Shown: in pieces, positions 1 to 11,962 of the stretch
How the letters are laid out: each line of letters begins with the position of its first letter
How positions within the stretch are numbered: the stretch's first letter is position 1
Notes under the pieces: model-generated
The model's input: the letters and a program-made list of their open reading frames with translations, nothing else
Told to the model about the DNA's origin: nothing
Database searches by the model: none
Assembly: GCF_033958435.1 (NCBI RefSeq)
Contig: NC_134152.1
Span: 9,534,001 to 9,598,000, forward strand
DNA length: 64,000 nt
Source: Carettochelys insculpta
Lineage: Eukaryota > Chordata > Testudines > Carettochelyidae
Reading direction: 5' to 3'
Program-made: the position numbers and the translations under genes

Positions 1-390
1 GGAGCCCAGGATGTCCCTGAGCTCCCTGTAAAAGGGGCAAGTGATGGGGGCGGCCCCAGATCGGCTGGCCGCATCCCGGGCCCAGGAGTAACCCTGCCGC
101 AGCTCCTTGACCTTACTCCTGGCGTGGTCAGGAGTGCGGGCAGGGTGACCCCGGGCAGCCAGGCCGTCGGCCAGCCGAGCGAATGCATCCGCGTTCCGCC
201 TCTTGCTCCCCATTACCTGGAGCACCTCCTCCTCGCTCCAGAGCCCCAGCAGGTCCCGCAGCTCAGCCGCCGTCCAGGAGGGGCCCCGCTGCCACTTGCC
301 AGCCTGGCTGCCCCTCTGGCTGGGCTGGCTGCCCTGGCTCCCCTTGGGGGGGGTCCCCTAGGGGCGCTGGGGGGGCTTACGGGCAGCCAT
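1..390 (-). pseudogene. Myb/SANT-like DNA-binding protein of Harbinger, 5' exon, partial
   Basis: Start codon is at 390-388 on the minus strand, chosen because it aligns with the start at 34979 in the full-length copy. The frame contains the tryptophan-rich helix region (GPSWTAAELRDLLGLW) and continues through a KVKELRQGY segment and a CPFYRELRDILG segment, the usual shape of Myb/SANT-like domains of Harbinger accessory proteins. An amber stop replaces codon 11 (TAG, complement of 358-360), where the other copy has CAG. Past that codon the frame is open to base 1, and the 8-base C tract (G in + at 346-353) is one base longer than in the other copy, which keeps the domain in frame with the start. 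So this copy has a stop but no frameshift here. Confidence 0.85.
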
Positions 391-486
391 CGTAGCTGGC
401 TGGGTCGCTGAGGGTGGTGCAGGCTAGCCGCGTGTGCAGGCTGCAGCCTGCACGTTCCCTCAGCTTCCTGCAGAGGCAGGGAGGGG

Positions 487-512
487 GAGGGGACCTTTAA
501 GGGGCCGCTCCA
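487..512 (-). promoter_or_regulatory. Promoter-like CTTAAAGG box upstream of Myb gene (copy A)
   Basis: On the minus strand this reads CCCCTTAAAGGTCCCCTCC, about 100 bases upstream of the Myb start at 390. The same box is found upstream of both genes in the full-length element. Position and AT-rich core suggest a TATA-like role; this is inference. Confidence 0.4.
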
Positions 513-816
513 CGCGGCCACCAGTGAGCTGAGGGGCTGGAGAGAGCGTCTCTCAACCCCCAAGCTGATGGCCGCCATGGAGGACCCGGCAATTTCGACG
601 TTGCGGGACGCGGATCGTCTACACGGTCCCTACTTCGACGTTGAACGTCGAAGTAGGGCGCTATTCCGATCCCCTCATGAGGTTAGTGACTTCAACGTCT
701 CGCCGCCTAACGTCGAAGTTAACTTCGAAATAGCGCCCGACGTGTGTAGCCGCGACGGGCGCTATTTCGAAGTTAGTGCCGCTACTTCGAAGTAGCATGC
801 ACGTGTAGACACAGCT

Positions 817-1101
817 AATATCATGTAATGTGTATCGGTCTTTAGGTCATGATGTTCCCCTCAGCAAAAATGTCCTATCATTTAGACTATGAAGAAGTTA
901 CTAACTATAGTGAACTAGATCATGGGGGCATAATCGAGAAACAGTAACTAATCAAAGGAGTTACTGAGTGCTGGCAATAGAATTGGTGCCAAATTAGTTT
1001 CCACAAATAAACTATATTAGGTCATCTTCTTATGTAACTGATTTTTAAACTAAACTTACTTTAGTTCTTCTGTAATTAAATAATAAAAAGCAGTGTTTTT
1101 T
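817..1101. other. Unassigned AT-rich stretch
   Basis: No coding frame, RNA gene or recognisable repeat is seen between the Harbinger terminus and the small inverted-repeat element that follows. Confidence 0.5.
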
Positions 1102-1318
1102 GGTGCTGTTTTTTGCTGGTACTGAGTAGTGGCACCTCGGCAGCCCCAGCTGCAGGAACCTGAGTTGTGGGCTTGGGCCTGGGGACCCTGCAAGTCTTGC
1201 ATCTGGGAGCTCTCTGGGACACCGAGCCCCACCAGTATTCCCATCTGCAGAAAATCTGTGGTATGGGAGCTGGCTGAGTACCAGCTCTTCTTTTTGTTTT
1301 TTTTTACAAAAAAGCACC
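1102..1318. mobile_element. Small inverted-repeat element (MITE-like)
   Basis: The left end starts GGTGCTGTTTTTTGCTGGTA. The right end, read on the other strand, starts GGTGCTTTTTTG and then has GAGCTGGTACTCAG. The paired ends flank a GC-rich core of about 120 bases. The termini are only partly matched, so the element is old. Family not assigned. Confidence 0.45.
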
Positions 1319-3346
1319 GATAAAACATTATAAATTGTAAATAGTTTATGGAAAGATCCATAAAGAGTGCTTGCTTGCTAAACAGTTGCCTCACTTTAAT
1401 TTTATTTGGCTTATTGCCTGGTTCTATGGGTCACAGATTCAGCCAATGTGTAAACTTGCATGCTTGTACTGGTTTCTCTGGGAGTTTCATCAGCTTATGT
1501 CAAGACTGCATTTGGTTCCATTCATATCATTAGTTTGGGGCCAGACTGCCTCTGGACATGCTGCATTCAATGCATAACACAGAAATAGTGCCCTACTTTC
1601 CCAAAGCAGAAAATGGGCTGTAGTGAGGTTTGTGGCTTCCCACAGAGCCAGAGGGAGAGGAACCCCTCATTGGGCCCTGGTGGGCAGAGCCAGGGCATAC
1701 TTACTGTACCTGCCAGAAGCCAGTGGGTGGGACAGGAATTGTAGGGGGCAAATCAGGTAGTTTAACTGGGCTGCAGCTGCAAGAGGAGCCAGACACTTCC
1801 TGCCTACTCCTGGACTGGAAGACTCCCACAAGCCCCAAGTTGAGGATTGGCCAGAGTCACTTAAGGCATACCCTGACCATGCCACCAAGGAGTTGCCAGG
1901 ACTGCTGTGGGCTTTCTACAATGACAATCTGGAGGACCCTCTGCAGACCTAGGAAATGGCCTGGGGCAGCCAACTGCAGTATGGCTGAAGCACTGCCAGA
2001 GATCACATCAGTATATTGTGGTTGGTATCCCCACCAACCCCTTGGCAGGTCACTGTTAGTATCTGGGGCAGGAATGCACTGGAGCAGGTAGGAGTGCATT
2101 CTCCCTGCCACCTCCAGCCAGTCGGTGGTAGCCTCCCTCTCCTCAGGGCCAAGAAGCCTCGGTTGTTGGTCATCCACTGGAGGTGGGAGGCCTGGCCTCT
2201 TGTTGCTCAGCCCTGAGTCCAGATCTGAGCCGTAGATTCTTGTTGCCTTGCTCTGATTAAGGGTATGGGCTCATTACTTGGGCTTGCTGCTTGGTCCTGA
2301 CAGTAGGCCCAAGCCATGGACCCCTAATGTCCTGCCCTGACTCAGGGCTTTGGTCACCCAACCCTGATTCTGGTTCAGCCCTTCTGCAGGCCAGAGCTTT
2401 AGACTCTGTTTGCACCCCCACACCCCCCAAAGGAGGGCATGGGTTATGTAACTGTGCGTCTTGCTCACTCTTTGAAAACAGACCTGAAGTACAGACTCTG
2501 GTCAGACCCTAATTCTCATGGTAGGTGACATAGAGAAACCAGTTCTGCTTGGGTTACATCTAAAAGTTTGCCAGTTAGTTTCATGGCAGCAAACACACAT
2601 AATTGAGATGAAGGTGTGTGTGATCACATCAGTTAGCCAACTGAGAGCAGTCAGTAAGTTGCTCGGCTTTCTCTCTCAATGGGCTGTTCTATGCAGCTTG
2701 ACGGTATGTGTTCTTGTCGTGTGTAAGTAATATGGAGTAATGGTGCTTTGGCAGCCTGATTTCAGATGTGCTGGTAACAATGAGTAGAAGCTAGGGTCTC
2801 CATAGTAAAATAAACCCATGCTTCCTGCCTGGGGAAAAATTAGAGATTGCAAATTTATTTATGATTCCAGTAGCCTTACAAAAGCAGCCTAGAGGTACGA
2901 TTTTAAATTCAGTCTGCAGCTGACCAGAAAAGCAGCTTCTTCAGCGGAAGGTGCAATGTGTTACCATATGCAGCTATTAAGGACTATTTGGGTAACGGGA
3001 AAAATTAAACAAACAATTCCTTTTTTATTCTTTTGTCATGAACTTGTAAGTAAGAATTTTTGGAAGAGAAAATCATGTCTAGGAATTTTCCATCCACATA
3101 AGCTTTTCTTTTCTGCCTCTGTCAGTGGGACTCAGCTCTGTAGTGTAGCCATAGCCCTACACCAGCTCAGCTGCACACAAACAGAACCCCTGCAGTGCTG
3201 CTAATATACTCACCCTCAGCCGAGGGGAGAGAGTTCTCCCATTGACTTAAGCACTCCAGGCCCCATGAGTGGCAGTAGTTGTGTCAGCAGAAGCCCTTGA
3301 ATCAGCGTAATGTATGTCACTCAGGGGCATGACTAAGCCAATCCTG
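1319..3346. other. Unassigned stretch, GC-rich core at about 1620-2500
   Basis: The 1620-2500 part is more GC-rich than its flanks and holds a 153-codon open frame at 1630-2091 (+), but that frame has no motif I can name. It may be a decayed repeat. The segment just before 3347 (about 3150-3346), together with 4061-4120 beyond the next element, resembles another decayed inverted-repeat DNA element into which copy B inserted. Confidence 0.35.
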
Positions 3347-4057
3347 GGCTACGTCTACACGTGCATGCTACATCAAAATAGCTTATTTCGATGTAGCGAC
3401 ATCAAAATAGTCTATTTCGATGAATAACGTCTACACGTCCTCCAGGGCTGGCAACGTCGACGTTCAACTTCGACGTTGGGCAGCACCACATCGAAATAGG
3501 CGCTGCAAGGGAACGTCTACACGCCAAAGTAGCACACATCGAAATAAGGGTGCCAGGAACAGCTGCAGACAGGGTCACAGGGCGGACTCAACAGCAAGCC
3601 GCTCCCTTAAAGGGCCCCTCCCAGACACAGTTGCACTAAACAACACAAGATCCACAGAGCCGACAACTGGTTGCAGACCCTGTGCATGCAGCATGGATCC
3701 CCAGCTGCGGCAGCAGCAGCCAGAAGCCCTGGGCTAAGGGCTGCTGCACACGATGACCATAGAGCCCCACAGGGGCTGGAGAGAGAGCGTCTCTCAACCC
3801 CTCAGCTGATGGCTGCCATGGCGGACCCCGCTATTTCGATGGTGCGGGAAACGGATCGTCTACACGTGCCCTACTTCGACGTTCAACTTTGAAGTAGGGC
3901 GCTATTCCCATCCCCTCATGGGGTTAGCGACTTCGACGTCTCGCCACCTAACGTCGATTTCAACTTCGAAATAGCGCCCAACATGTGTAGCCATGACGGG
4001 AGCTATTTTGAAGTTGGTGCCGCTACTTCAAATTAGCGTGCACATGTAGACACGGCC
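3347..4057 (-). mobile_element. Harbinger internal-deletion derivative (copy B), 711 bp
   Basis: Bounded by the 3-bp duplication CTG (3344-3346 and 4058-4060). The left terminus is GGCTACGTCTACACGTGC and the right terminus read inversely is GGCCGTGTCTACATGTG. Orientation is opposite to the full-length element, so the transposase end comes first. At 3694 the + strand still shows the transposase start (ATG GAT CCC CAG then a CAG-rich run), but the catalytic region and the Myb gene are absent. It would need proteins from a full-length copy to move. The subterminal TTCGA-type motifs are kept. Confidence 0.93.
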
Positions 4058-4060
4058 CTG

Positions 4061-5477
4061 GAGTGATGTAAATGATACCGACGTAACTGATAGCGTGGCC
4101 GTCAGTGGGGCCCTCAGCCATGGTGGCCATAAGGCAAGTTGGGAGGGTGGCCCAGCTTCTGGGCTTAAGGCACTCAGCCCTTAGTGCCAATCAGACAGTA
4201 GAGCTGGGGACCAGCGACAGCCACACAGAGTAGCATTGCCGCATCATTACAAAGGAGCCCCCAGTTCCGGCCAGTGCTACTTTAGCATCAGCCAGATCTC
4301 TGGGCCCATTTGAAACTCCAGGCCACAGAGGAACTGCCTTTTTTGTCTTCTCCCCATCCTGCCTCCAATTTGGCAGATCTGGTGGTCATCAATCACAATC
4401 CCATATCCAAACTCATCTAGGTTTATTGGTATTAAATACAAATTACTGTGCATATATAATCATAGGCACTTTTTCAGAATTCTGCTTTAGCCTACAAATG
4501 GATTGTTAGTGCACAGTAAGACAAGTATAGGTAGGTAAAGTATAAACTAAATCAACTGGCTTGTAGAATGCACCAGACACCTTACAACAGTTCTTTCATG
4601 CTTTCAAAAGGGCATCACTTTTTGCAACACATCTCTTTCTCTCTCTCTTGGTAACTACAGAATTGGAGACTTCTACATAATAACCTGCCCTACTACATAT
4701 GTACAATTGATTTGGTTTAAAATAGTATGTTATATACTATTGCATTTAGATTTGGAAACAGATCTCTCATTCATACATTATGAAAAATGTTGTTTGCATG
4801 TTCAATACCTAATTCATTGTTCTTAGTCTGGGATTCAGCTGCTGTTGCTGCCCTCTGTTTTCCTAATCAATAGTAATGACACAAACTTGGTAAAAAGTCA
4901 ATTTATTTTGCTTTCAGAAAAGTGATTCTGTTTAAATTAACATGAAGAAAAAAAACCCCAGACATTGAAGACTGGTGCAAATTTAAAATCCTGCAATGGA
5001 ACATTAAATACTTGCATTCTGCACAGTAAGAAATGTCGGGTAACAGGAGAACAAAGAAGATATTTTGGATTAAGTCATTGAGAAATTTCACAAATGGTGT
5101 AGGCTTCATCCTCAATTATCCTTCTAGAGGATGAGGCTTATTAATTAATAAGCTGGTTATCTCTTCATTTTGGCATACATTAATTTGTTATCGTCTGTGC
5201 ATTGACAGCTATGCATTGATGTTGACTGGATTTTTCTGGTGACGGTATCCATTGATTGAAACAGCGTGATCTCTATTTCCTGATAACGAAGGAGGATGGG
5301 GACTGATGGATATAATGAACAGAACTACAGCCTTTGAACTCTAGTTAGTTCAGATCCTTCTTTAATAGGAAGGAAGATGGGAAGAACCAAACTCTGTGTT
5401 TAGTGCTGTGACACTCCATTGAGTTAGTAGAATATATGACTATATAGTTTATTATGAATAATTTTGCAACTTGTGAT
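4061..5477. other. Unassigned stretch
   Basis: About 4061-4330 is moderately GC-rich and may be the rest of an old DNA element interrupted by copy B. The remainder is AT-rich with no coding or RNA signal that I can support. Confidence 0.35.
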
Positions 5478-5570
5478 GGCACCTAGAAGCCTCTATTGAG
5501 ATCGGGGCCTCATTGTGCCAGGTGCTGAATAAACAAATAATGAGAGACTCTGCCTGGAAGAGTTTCTGAT
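5478..5570. repeat. Ancient L3/CR1-type LINE 3'-end fragment
   Basis: The wording of the sequence (GGGGCCTCATTGTGCCAGGT followed by GCTGAATAAAC and a run around GAGAGACTCTGCC) fits the widely shared amniote L3-type LINE 3' end. Identification is by recollection of the family pattern, not by alignment. Confidence 0.5.
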
Positions 5571-7149
5571 AAAATATTTTACATTACATTTGAAACAGAA
5601 ACCTTGAGTCACATGTTTTGGTGGTACTTTGCTGCAACAGAAACTCCTGAAGTGACTGTGAGATAGGCAAAAACTTTCTGTTTTATTACTGAAGGCAGAG
5701 AGGAGAGCATCAGCTGCTGGCCAGGTGCCCCACTCTGAAGACAGTGCCAGCAGTGGTGACAGCACAAAAATAAGAGTAACCTTGTAGTTATTACCACCCT
5801 GAATTCTGTGCTGCTGTATGCAACAGTACTTCCTCCAGAACTGGGTGGATGGAGATTGCTGCTCCTGGATGGCTGCCTGGTGGGTATCCAGCTCTCATGG
5901 TGCCTGCAGCTTCACAGCAGTAAGGGTCGCAGGGTGTGCTGATGTTGTCATTTTTTGGGAGGGTGTCATTTTAAAAGGGGGTTCCAGAAAAAAAAAGAGA
6001 GAGAATGTCTGGTCTATGTTATATAACTTGATTGATACGCTCAATCAAATATGTACTCCATGCTTTCAGAAAGCACTCATGGATCATTAGCTTTCTTGAC
6101 CTGGGCTGAGGGATGTGGGTGTGATATGAATGCTGAACCAAGTCATTTCTCCCAACCCCCATGAGACTACAAGATAATGTCCAGCTGTTTTTGCATTATA
6201 GTAGTCATAAAAATGAGTAGTATATTTTATGAATAATGTGTATTTTTATTTTGAAGGTTAATTTTTGAGTGATCCCATATGTCATTGTTTCTGAGAAATC
6301 CACAAAATAGTGAACTAAGTAGACCCCCACTCATTATGCTTTGCCCACCACTAGTTTCAAATTAATTGACTTTCTGGAAATAGGGGGAAAACATTTATTT
6401 TGCTTCTCTAAATATCTATTCTTCTGCTTTGCTGTTCTTTCCATAGCTACAAATGCAATTCTTCTTTTCTCATCTGCTCTTAATTTTGAAATAAACCCCT
6501 TCTGTCTCTTCTTTGTCGAGAAGATTTTAAAGTTTTCCTCTCTTGTTCCCTTCATCTGAATATAGCTCTCTTCTTTTGCAGATAAATATTATCTCTCTTC
6601 ACGCAGAAGCAGCCTTTTTTCCTATTTAAACAAATCCAAATACCTGTCATAAGCAATGAGATTTTTTTTCTAACCCTCTTGGAAAACCCACACACACCAT
6701 AAGCACAGAAAAGAAAATAGCCTTAGGTTATTCTTCCTAAACTTCTGTATTTTGCTGGACTACATTCTGCCTTGTTCTCTTTCAACCTGATGTTGAATGT
6801 CTCATGTTGCCTTAAACTAAGAGTCAAATCTAGCTTTTGCTATGCACAGCCATTTTCATTGATGGATTGCATGAGTGAGAAAAGTAGGACTTGGAGCCTG
6901 CCTTTGCAATCATAGAATCCTTTCCCCTGCAATTTAAATAAATGAGCTGTTGTGTTCTCCACATGTAAAACAAAAGCATCTTTCCATGAGAGTTGGAACT
7001 GGTCCTCCTTTCCTTCAGAAATGATTCATAAACCTTGTCTGGTTAGCAAATAAAGAACTGATGGTAGAATTCCTGGGAGAAAAAAAAACATTAGGATTAC
7101 TTGGGCCTCCTTAGCCTAATTGTACTTCCATTTTCCTCCATGTGAGTGT
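5571..7149. other. Unassigned AT-rich stretch
   Basis: Several short open frames exist on both strands but none is longer than about 90 codons or carries a recognisable motif. Nothing else is seen. Confidence 0.4.
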
Positions 7150-7425
7150 TTATAGAATCAGTCATAGAACCATAGAATCCTAGGGCTGGAAGAGACCTCA
7201 GAAGGTTATCAAGCCCAAAGCAAGACCACCCTTAACTAAATTATCCCAGCCAGGACTCTGTCAAGCCAGGACTTAAAAAAAAACCTCTAGGGATGGAGAT
7301 TCCACCACCTCTTTAGTGCTTCACCACTCTCCTAGTGAAATAGTTTTTCCTAATATCCAACCTAGACCTCCCTCACTGTAACCTGAGACCATTGCTCCTT
7401 GTTCTCCCATCTGTCACCACTGCGT
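7150..7425 (-). mobile_element. CR1 LINE 3' end
   Basis: Begins with ATAGAATCAGTCATAGAACC, the reverse complement of the CR1 terminal octamer-type repeat, followed by the conserved GGGCTGGAAGAGACCTCAG segment and the GGGATGGAGATTCCACCACC block. This is the usual 5'-truncated CR1 tail in reverse orientation. No reverse transcriptase segment is included. Confidence 0.9.
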
Positions 7426-7644
7426 TCTGTATTCATTTGTGCTGTCTATTCTGGCAGAACCTGAATCCCACATGCTGTTCTTGGCTGTAACATGGCAGCA
7501 GAATTTGGTCTTATGAAGGAGAGAGAGATATGAAAAAATTTTCTTGTGCCATTGCTGAAGTAGGCTACCTGAACAGAATGGGTGGGCCAGATAATAGAAG
7601 ACCAGAAAGTGATGGCTTGAGAAATTTTTATCCAGGATAAAAGT

Positions 7645-8335
7645 CAGGGGTGGGAAATAATTTTTGATGAGGGACCTACAAGAATTTGGAAAGTGGTCAA
7701 GGGCTACACTATCGCATAACACTAACAGAGGAAGTGCAGGTTCTGAGATAGAGGTTGGGTGCAGAAGAGAGCTTGGGTAAAGGAAATGGGTGCGGTGGAG
7801 GGCAGTAGTGACCTGGGTGAGTTGACTGGCGTGCAGTGTCTGGGACGGGGGTATGGATGCAGGAGGAAGGACAGGAGTTTGGGGTCTTATGGGGTAGGCA
7901 GCCAAGAATCGGGAGAGAGACAGTTGGGGAACGGAGGAACTGGATGCCAAAGGCAGGGTCTTGTTTGAAGACTCACCTGCGTGACTCCTGGCCAGCAGCC
8001 TAGCAGGTTTCTTAGGCAGACTCCCTGCCTGCCCAGCCATAGTAGGGTAAATGTTCCCTGTGAATAGCCATGAGTCTGAGGTCAGGGGAGTGCTTCAAAC
8101 TGGAAACTCCCTTTGGCCAGAAACAAGCCAGTGGGATTGTGCCAAGGTGGTGCATCACATGAACCTTCTCCTCCCTCCCTCAGACTGACAGCTGCTCATG
8201 GACAAACGGGGCCCCCATGCTGCTTTTCTTAGTGATATTCAGGGGGGAGGGGGACCAGGCATGAAGCCTGCCTGAGGCTCTCTGCTGTGTTTGGAGATTG
8301 AATCCAGCCCATGGGTGGTATTTTGTTTGGTACTG
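7645..8335 (+). mobile_element. hAT-type non-autonomous element, 691 bp
   Basis: The left terminus is CAGGGGTGGGAAATAA. The right terminus, read inversely, starts CAGTACCAAACAAAATACC, a decayed match to the CAGGGGTGGGCAA-type hAT end. The flanks carry an 8-bp duplication with one mismatch (ATAAAAGT at 7637-7644, ATATAAGT at 8336-8343), the length expected for hAT. A 208-codon antisense open frame crosses the left half but looks like chance: low-complexity serine and leucine content and no transposase motif. Confidence 0.8.
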
Positions 8336-9684
8336 ATATAAGTGAGGATCATAGAGAACTTGCGTAAGCTTTACTTATTACTTTTCACATTTCAGCCGTC
8401 TTCAGCTGTTTGTAGCTTTTATGGCTACTTTTACCAATAATGTTGGCTTGCTTTTGACACCGCCAGAACAGACAATGTAATGAACAACTCTGACCGATGA
8501 ATAGATATTAATTTCCTGAGATTTGTGCTAATTTTCTTGGTTGTCTCTAAATCACTGTGCATTATGCCATTCATTATGATGCTTGAGAACCTGACAAACT
8601 TGCTGAAGTGAGCTCCTCTGGCCAGATGTATTGTACACTCTTTGATTTTTCCTTTAGTTGAAAATATTCTACATTTGGAATGTTAATAACTATGTAGATA
8701 CTTTGCAGCCTGAGGATGAGGCAAAAATATAGGTGAAACAATTTGAGTACGATCATTCAAAGCTAATTAATTGAATGCTCTAATTGGCCCTTTCTTCAAC
8801 CTCAAAAAGCCTCTCTTGTAAACCAAGCACCATTAATCAGAGTTTTTCATGACACTTTAAAATCAGTTATCACTGACTATAAGAATGACAACCCTGTGCT
8901 ACTGTGTTCATTAGATTTCTTTGAAACTATCTCATGTTGATGGGCTTGCTGTTAGAAAAATCCGTAACAGGTAATTTTCTTGCTATCCAAAACTCCTAGA
9001 AACTTTTATATAATTGTGAATTAATTCCCCAAACTTCTTTATTCCATCACAGAACCAAAGGACAGGGGATTTGATTTTTTTTTACTCTCCACTTAAGTTT
9101 CTCAACAGCTTGAGAGGTGGGCGGTGTTTAAGCACCGCATGTGGGATGATATGAAAAATCCTGCAAGTTTTTTTTTTTTTGCTAAAACACTTTTTACTCT
9201 CAAAACTCTCATGTTGTCAGATAGGCATTGGAATCAATTCTGCATGAACCTCTGGCACTCACTTTTTAGGTCTGTACAAGTGCATATGTTTTTTATTTTT
9301 GGGGAACATCAACTTGAAATGAAAATCTCATTGAATGGCTGCAGGTACTGGAGGCTGTGGGGCTATAAAATGGCTATGTAGATAGTAGAATCCAGGCTCA
9401 ACCCTCAGGCCAGAAACCCCAGGGGTGATGTGGGTTTCTGAGCCCAATTTCCAGCTTGCATCCAGATATTCATAAAGCTATTTTTAGCCTGTTGGGCTAA
9501 GCCTGAATCAGTTGACCAAGGCTGTTATATGTAGTGCTGCATATTTTTTTTTCACAATGTAGACCTAGCCTCAATATATAATACCTCATTTTTGGCGGAA
9601 AAATCACTTAGATTTCCTAAAGACAGAATATGATATATATTTTATATACATATATATGGCTGGAGAATGATGGGCACTAATTTG
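8336..9684. other. Unassigned AT-rich stretch
   Basis: No supported gene or repeat. A T-rich run lies near 9168-9180 and an ATAT-rich patch near 9632-9658. Confidence 0.4.
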
Positions 9685-11385
9685 GATAGCAAAAGCACAA
9701 TTGGAACTGCTGCTGGCAAGAGATGTGAAGGATAACAAGAAGGGTTTCTACAGGCATGTGAACAATAAGAGGGTTATCAGGGAAGGTGTGGAACCATTAC
9801 TGGGAAAGAGAGGTAACCTAGTGACAGATTATATAACAAAAGCTGAAGTGCTCAATGTTTTTTTTCCTCAGTCTTCACGGACAAGGACAGCTCCCAAACT
9901 ACGGTGCTACACAATGTAGTATGGGAAGGTGGAGGGTAGCCCTTGGTGGTGAAGGAACAAGTTAATAGCTACTTATAAAAACTAGATGTACACAAATCCA
10001 TGGGTCTGGATTTAATGCACACCAGGGTACTGAGGGAAGTGGCAGATGTCATTACCAAGCCTTCGGCCATTATCTTTGAAGACTCTTGGCGGTCGGGGGG
10101 AGATCCCAGATGATTGGAAAAAGGCAAATGTTGTTCCCATCTTTAAAAAGGAAAGAAGGACAATCCAGGAAATATAGACCAGTCAGCCTTACCTCAGTCC
10201 CTGAGAAAATAACAGAAGGGAGCACTTGGAAGAGGGGAAAGTGACCAAAAGTAGCCAACATGGATTCACCAAGGGCAAGGCATGCCTTACCAATCTGATT
10301 AGTTTCTATGATGAGGTAACTAGCTCTGTGGACATAAGGAAGTCAGTGGATGTGGTGTACCTTGACTTTAGCAAAGCTCTTACCCATGAGCTAAGGAAAT
10401 ATGGATTGGATAAATGGACTGTAAGGTGAATAGGAAGCTGGCTAGATGATTGGGCCCAATGGGTAGTGGTCAATGGCTCAATATCTGAATGGCAGTCGGT
10501 TGCAAGTGGAGGGCTCCAAGACTCGGTTCTGGGGCTGGTGTTGTTCAACATCTTTGTTAACAACCAGGATGAGGGACTGGATTGCATACTCAGCAAGTTT
10601 GCGGATGACACCAAGCTGGGGGAGAGGTAGATATGTTGGAGGGTGAAGATAGGATCCAGAGTGACCTGGATAAATTGGAGGATTGGAATTTGATAGAAGA
10701 TTTTTTGCAGTTCAACAAGGAGAAGTGCAGAGTCCTGCTCATGGGAAGGAAGAATCCCAAGCATTGTTACAGGCTGGGGACCGACTGATTAAGCCTCAGT
10801 ACAGCAGAAACGGACCTAGAGATTAAAGGATGGATGAAAGGCTGTCTGTGAGTAAACAGTGTGCCCTGGTAGCCAAGAAGGATAACGAAATATTGGGGTG
10901 CATTATGAGTTGCATTTTGAGCACATGTACAGAAGTTGTTGTTCCCCTCTGTTTGTCACTGGCAAGACTACATCTTCAATATTGTGTCCAGTTTTAGCAC
11001 CCCCCCGCCCCCGGTATAAAAAGGATGTGGATTTGCTGGAGCACGTTCAGTGGAGGGCACCAAAAATTATTAAAGGTCTGGAGCACAAGACCTATGATGA
11101 TAGGCTGAGGGATTTGGGCTTATTTAGTTTTCAGAAGAGAAGGCTGAGGGGTCATTTAATAGTAGTCTTCAACTTCCTGAAGGGGAGCTCTAAAGAGGAG
11201 GGTGAGAAACTGTTTTCAGTGGTGTCAGATGCAGAACAAGGAGTAATGATCTGAAGTTGAAGAGGGAGAGGTGTAGGTTAGATATTAGGCAAAACTACTT
11301 CATCAGAAGGGTGGTGAAACATTTGATGCGTTGCCTAGAGAGGTGGTGGATTCTCCATCCCTTGAGGTTTGATGCAGCTCCCCAC
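9685..11385 (+). mobile_element. CR1 LINE, reverse-transcriptase half, decayed
   Basis: Covers the C-terminal half of CR1 ORF2 in + orientation but is truncated at the 5' side and damaged throughout by frameshifts. Order of remnants: a segment reading [17 protein letters not shown] (about 9747), the palm segment VVYLDFSKAL (about 10350), the FADD active-site box at 10598-10609, and the C-terminal YDDRLRDLGLFSFQKRRL region (about 11091-11145). The usual CR1 tail is missing after about 11385. Confidence 0.92.
9701..11254 (+). pseudogene. CR1 ORF2 reverse-transcriptase relic
   Basis: CR1 ORF2 is an endonuclease plus reverse transcriptase that copies its own RNA at a nicked target. Here only the reverse-transcriptase half is seen. 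The catalytic aspartates can still be recognised (YLDFSKA at about 10360; FADDTKL at 10598-10618), but they lie in different frames separated by stops. The fragments at 9701-9919, 10226-10429 and 10898-11254 are three pieces of one former frame. Not functional. Confidence 0.88.
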
Positions 11386-11757
11386 ATATGTGACTTCCAC
11401 ATGGCTCTTGCAGCATGTTGCCTGTTGTCTGCCGCAAAAAATACACCTGGATTTCTAAAGATGGTCGTGCTAAGTCAGGGCTGATCCAAGTGAATGAAGC
11501 AGTATGGGGAATACATTCCTTGCCACTGCCTGTGCTGTACCAGTTCTTTGAACAATGACTTTGTTTTCCAATGATATCAATATAGAATCTTACATAACAC
11601 TATATTTAAAACTAGTCTTTTTCAAATGACGTGTAACAGATATGCATGGCTGTACAGCCTTGTTGCTACTACTAATCTATGTGTAGTACAGGCTGCATAC
11701 CAGTTATTCACCTGAAGGGAATCCTTTCAGATTGCACAGATCAATACATGGGGGGAA
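11386..11757. other. Unassigned stretch between two CR1 pieces
   Basis: No feature recognised. Confidence 0.4.
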
Positions 11758-11962
11758 AAAGCTGACGTAGTCAAAGATTTTTTTGCCTCAGTCTTCACAG
11801 ACGAGGACAGCTCCCAAACTATGGTGCTAGACAATGTAGTACAGGAAAGTGGAGGGCAGCCCTGAGTGGGGGAGGAATGAGTTAAGAGCTACTTATAAAA
11901 ACTAGATGTACACAAACCCATGGGTCTGGATTTAATGCACAGAAGGGTACTGAAAAAAAATC
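11758..11962 (+). mobile_element. CR1 internal fragment, second copy of the 9850-10035 segment
   Basis: Nearly the same sequence as 9850-10035, including CTTCACAGACGAGGACAGCT and CATGGGTCTGGATTTAATGC. The two lie about 1.9 kb apart in the same orientation, either as two insertions of one subfamily or as a local duplication. Confidence 0.85.

Larger units (their letters stand above)
1..816 (-). mobile_element. Harbinger element, Myb-gene end, cut by window edge (copy A)
   Basis: Reverse complement of this stretch matches the left end of the full-length element at 34553-35365, from the terminal inverted repeat through the 5' flank and the Myb/SANT-like exon. The terminus at 816 reads, on the minus strand, AGCTGTGTCTACACGTGC, the same as other copies. 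Because the Myb coding region is kept up to base 1, this copy may be a second two-gene element continuing outside the window rather than a short derivative. The flank after 816 is AAT; the partner target duplication is out of view. Confidence 0.9.

Noticed and set aside
1630..2091. A 153-codon open frame in a GC-rich patch
   Set aside because: No recognisable motif and no supporting context; kept only as an unassigned segment.
7414..8040. A 208-codon open frame on the minus strand
   Set aside because: It runs from a CR1 tail across the left end of a hAT element, is rich in Ser/Leu/Pro and has no domain. It is chance reading on the antisense of repeat DNA.
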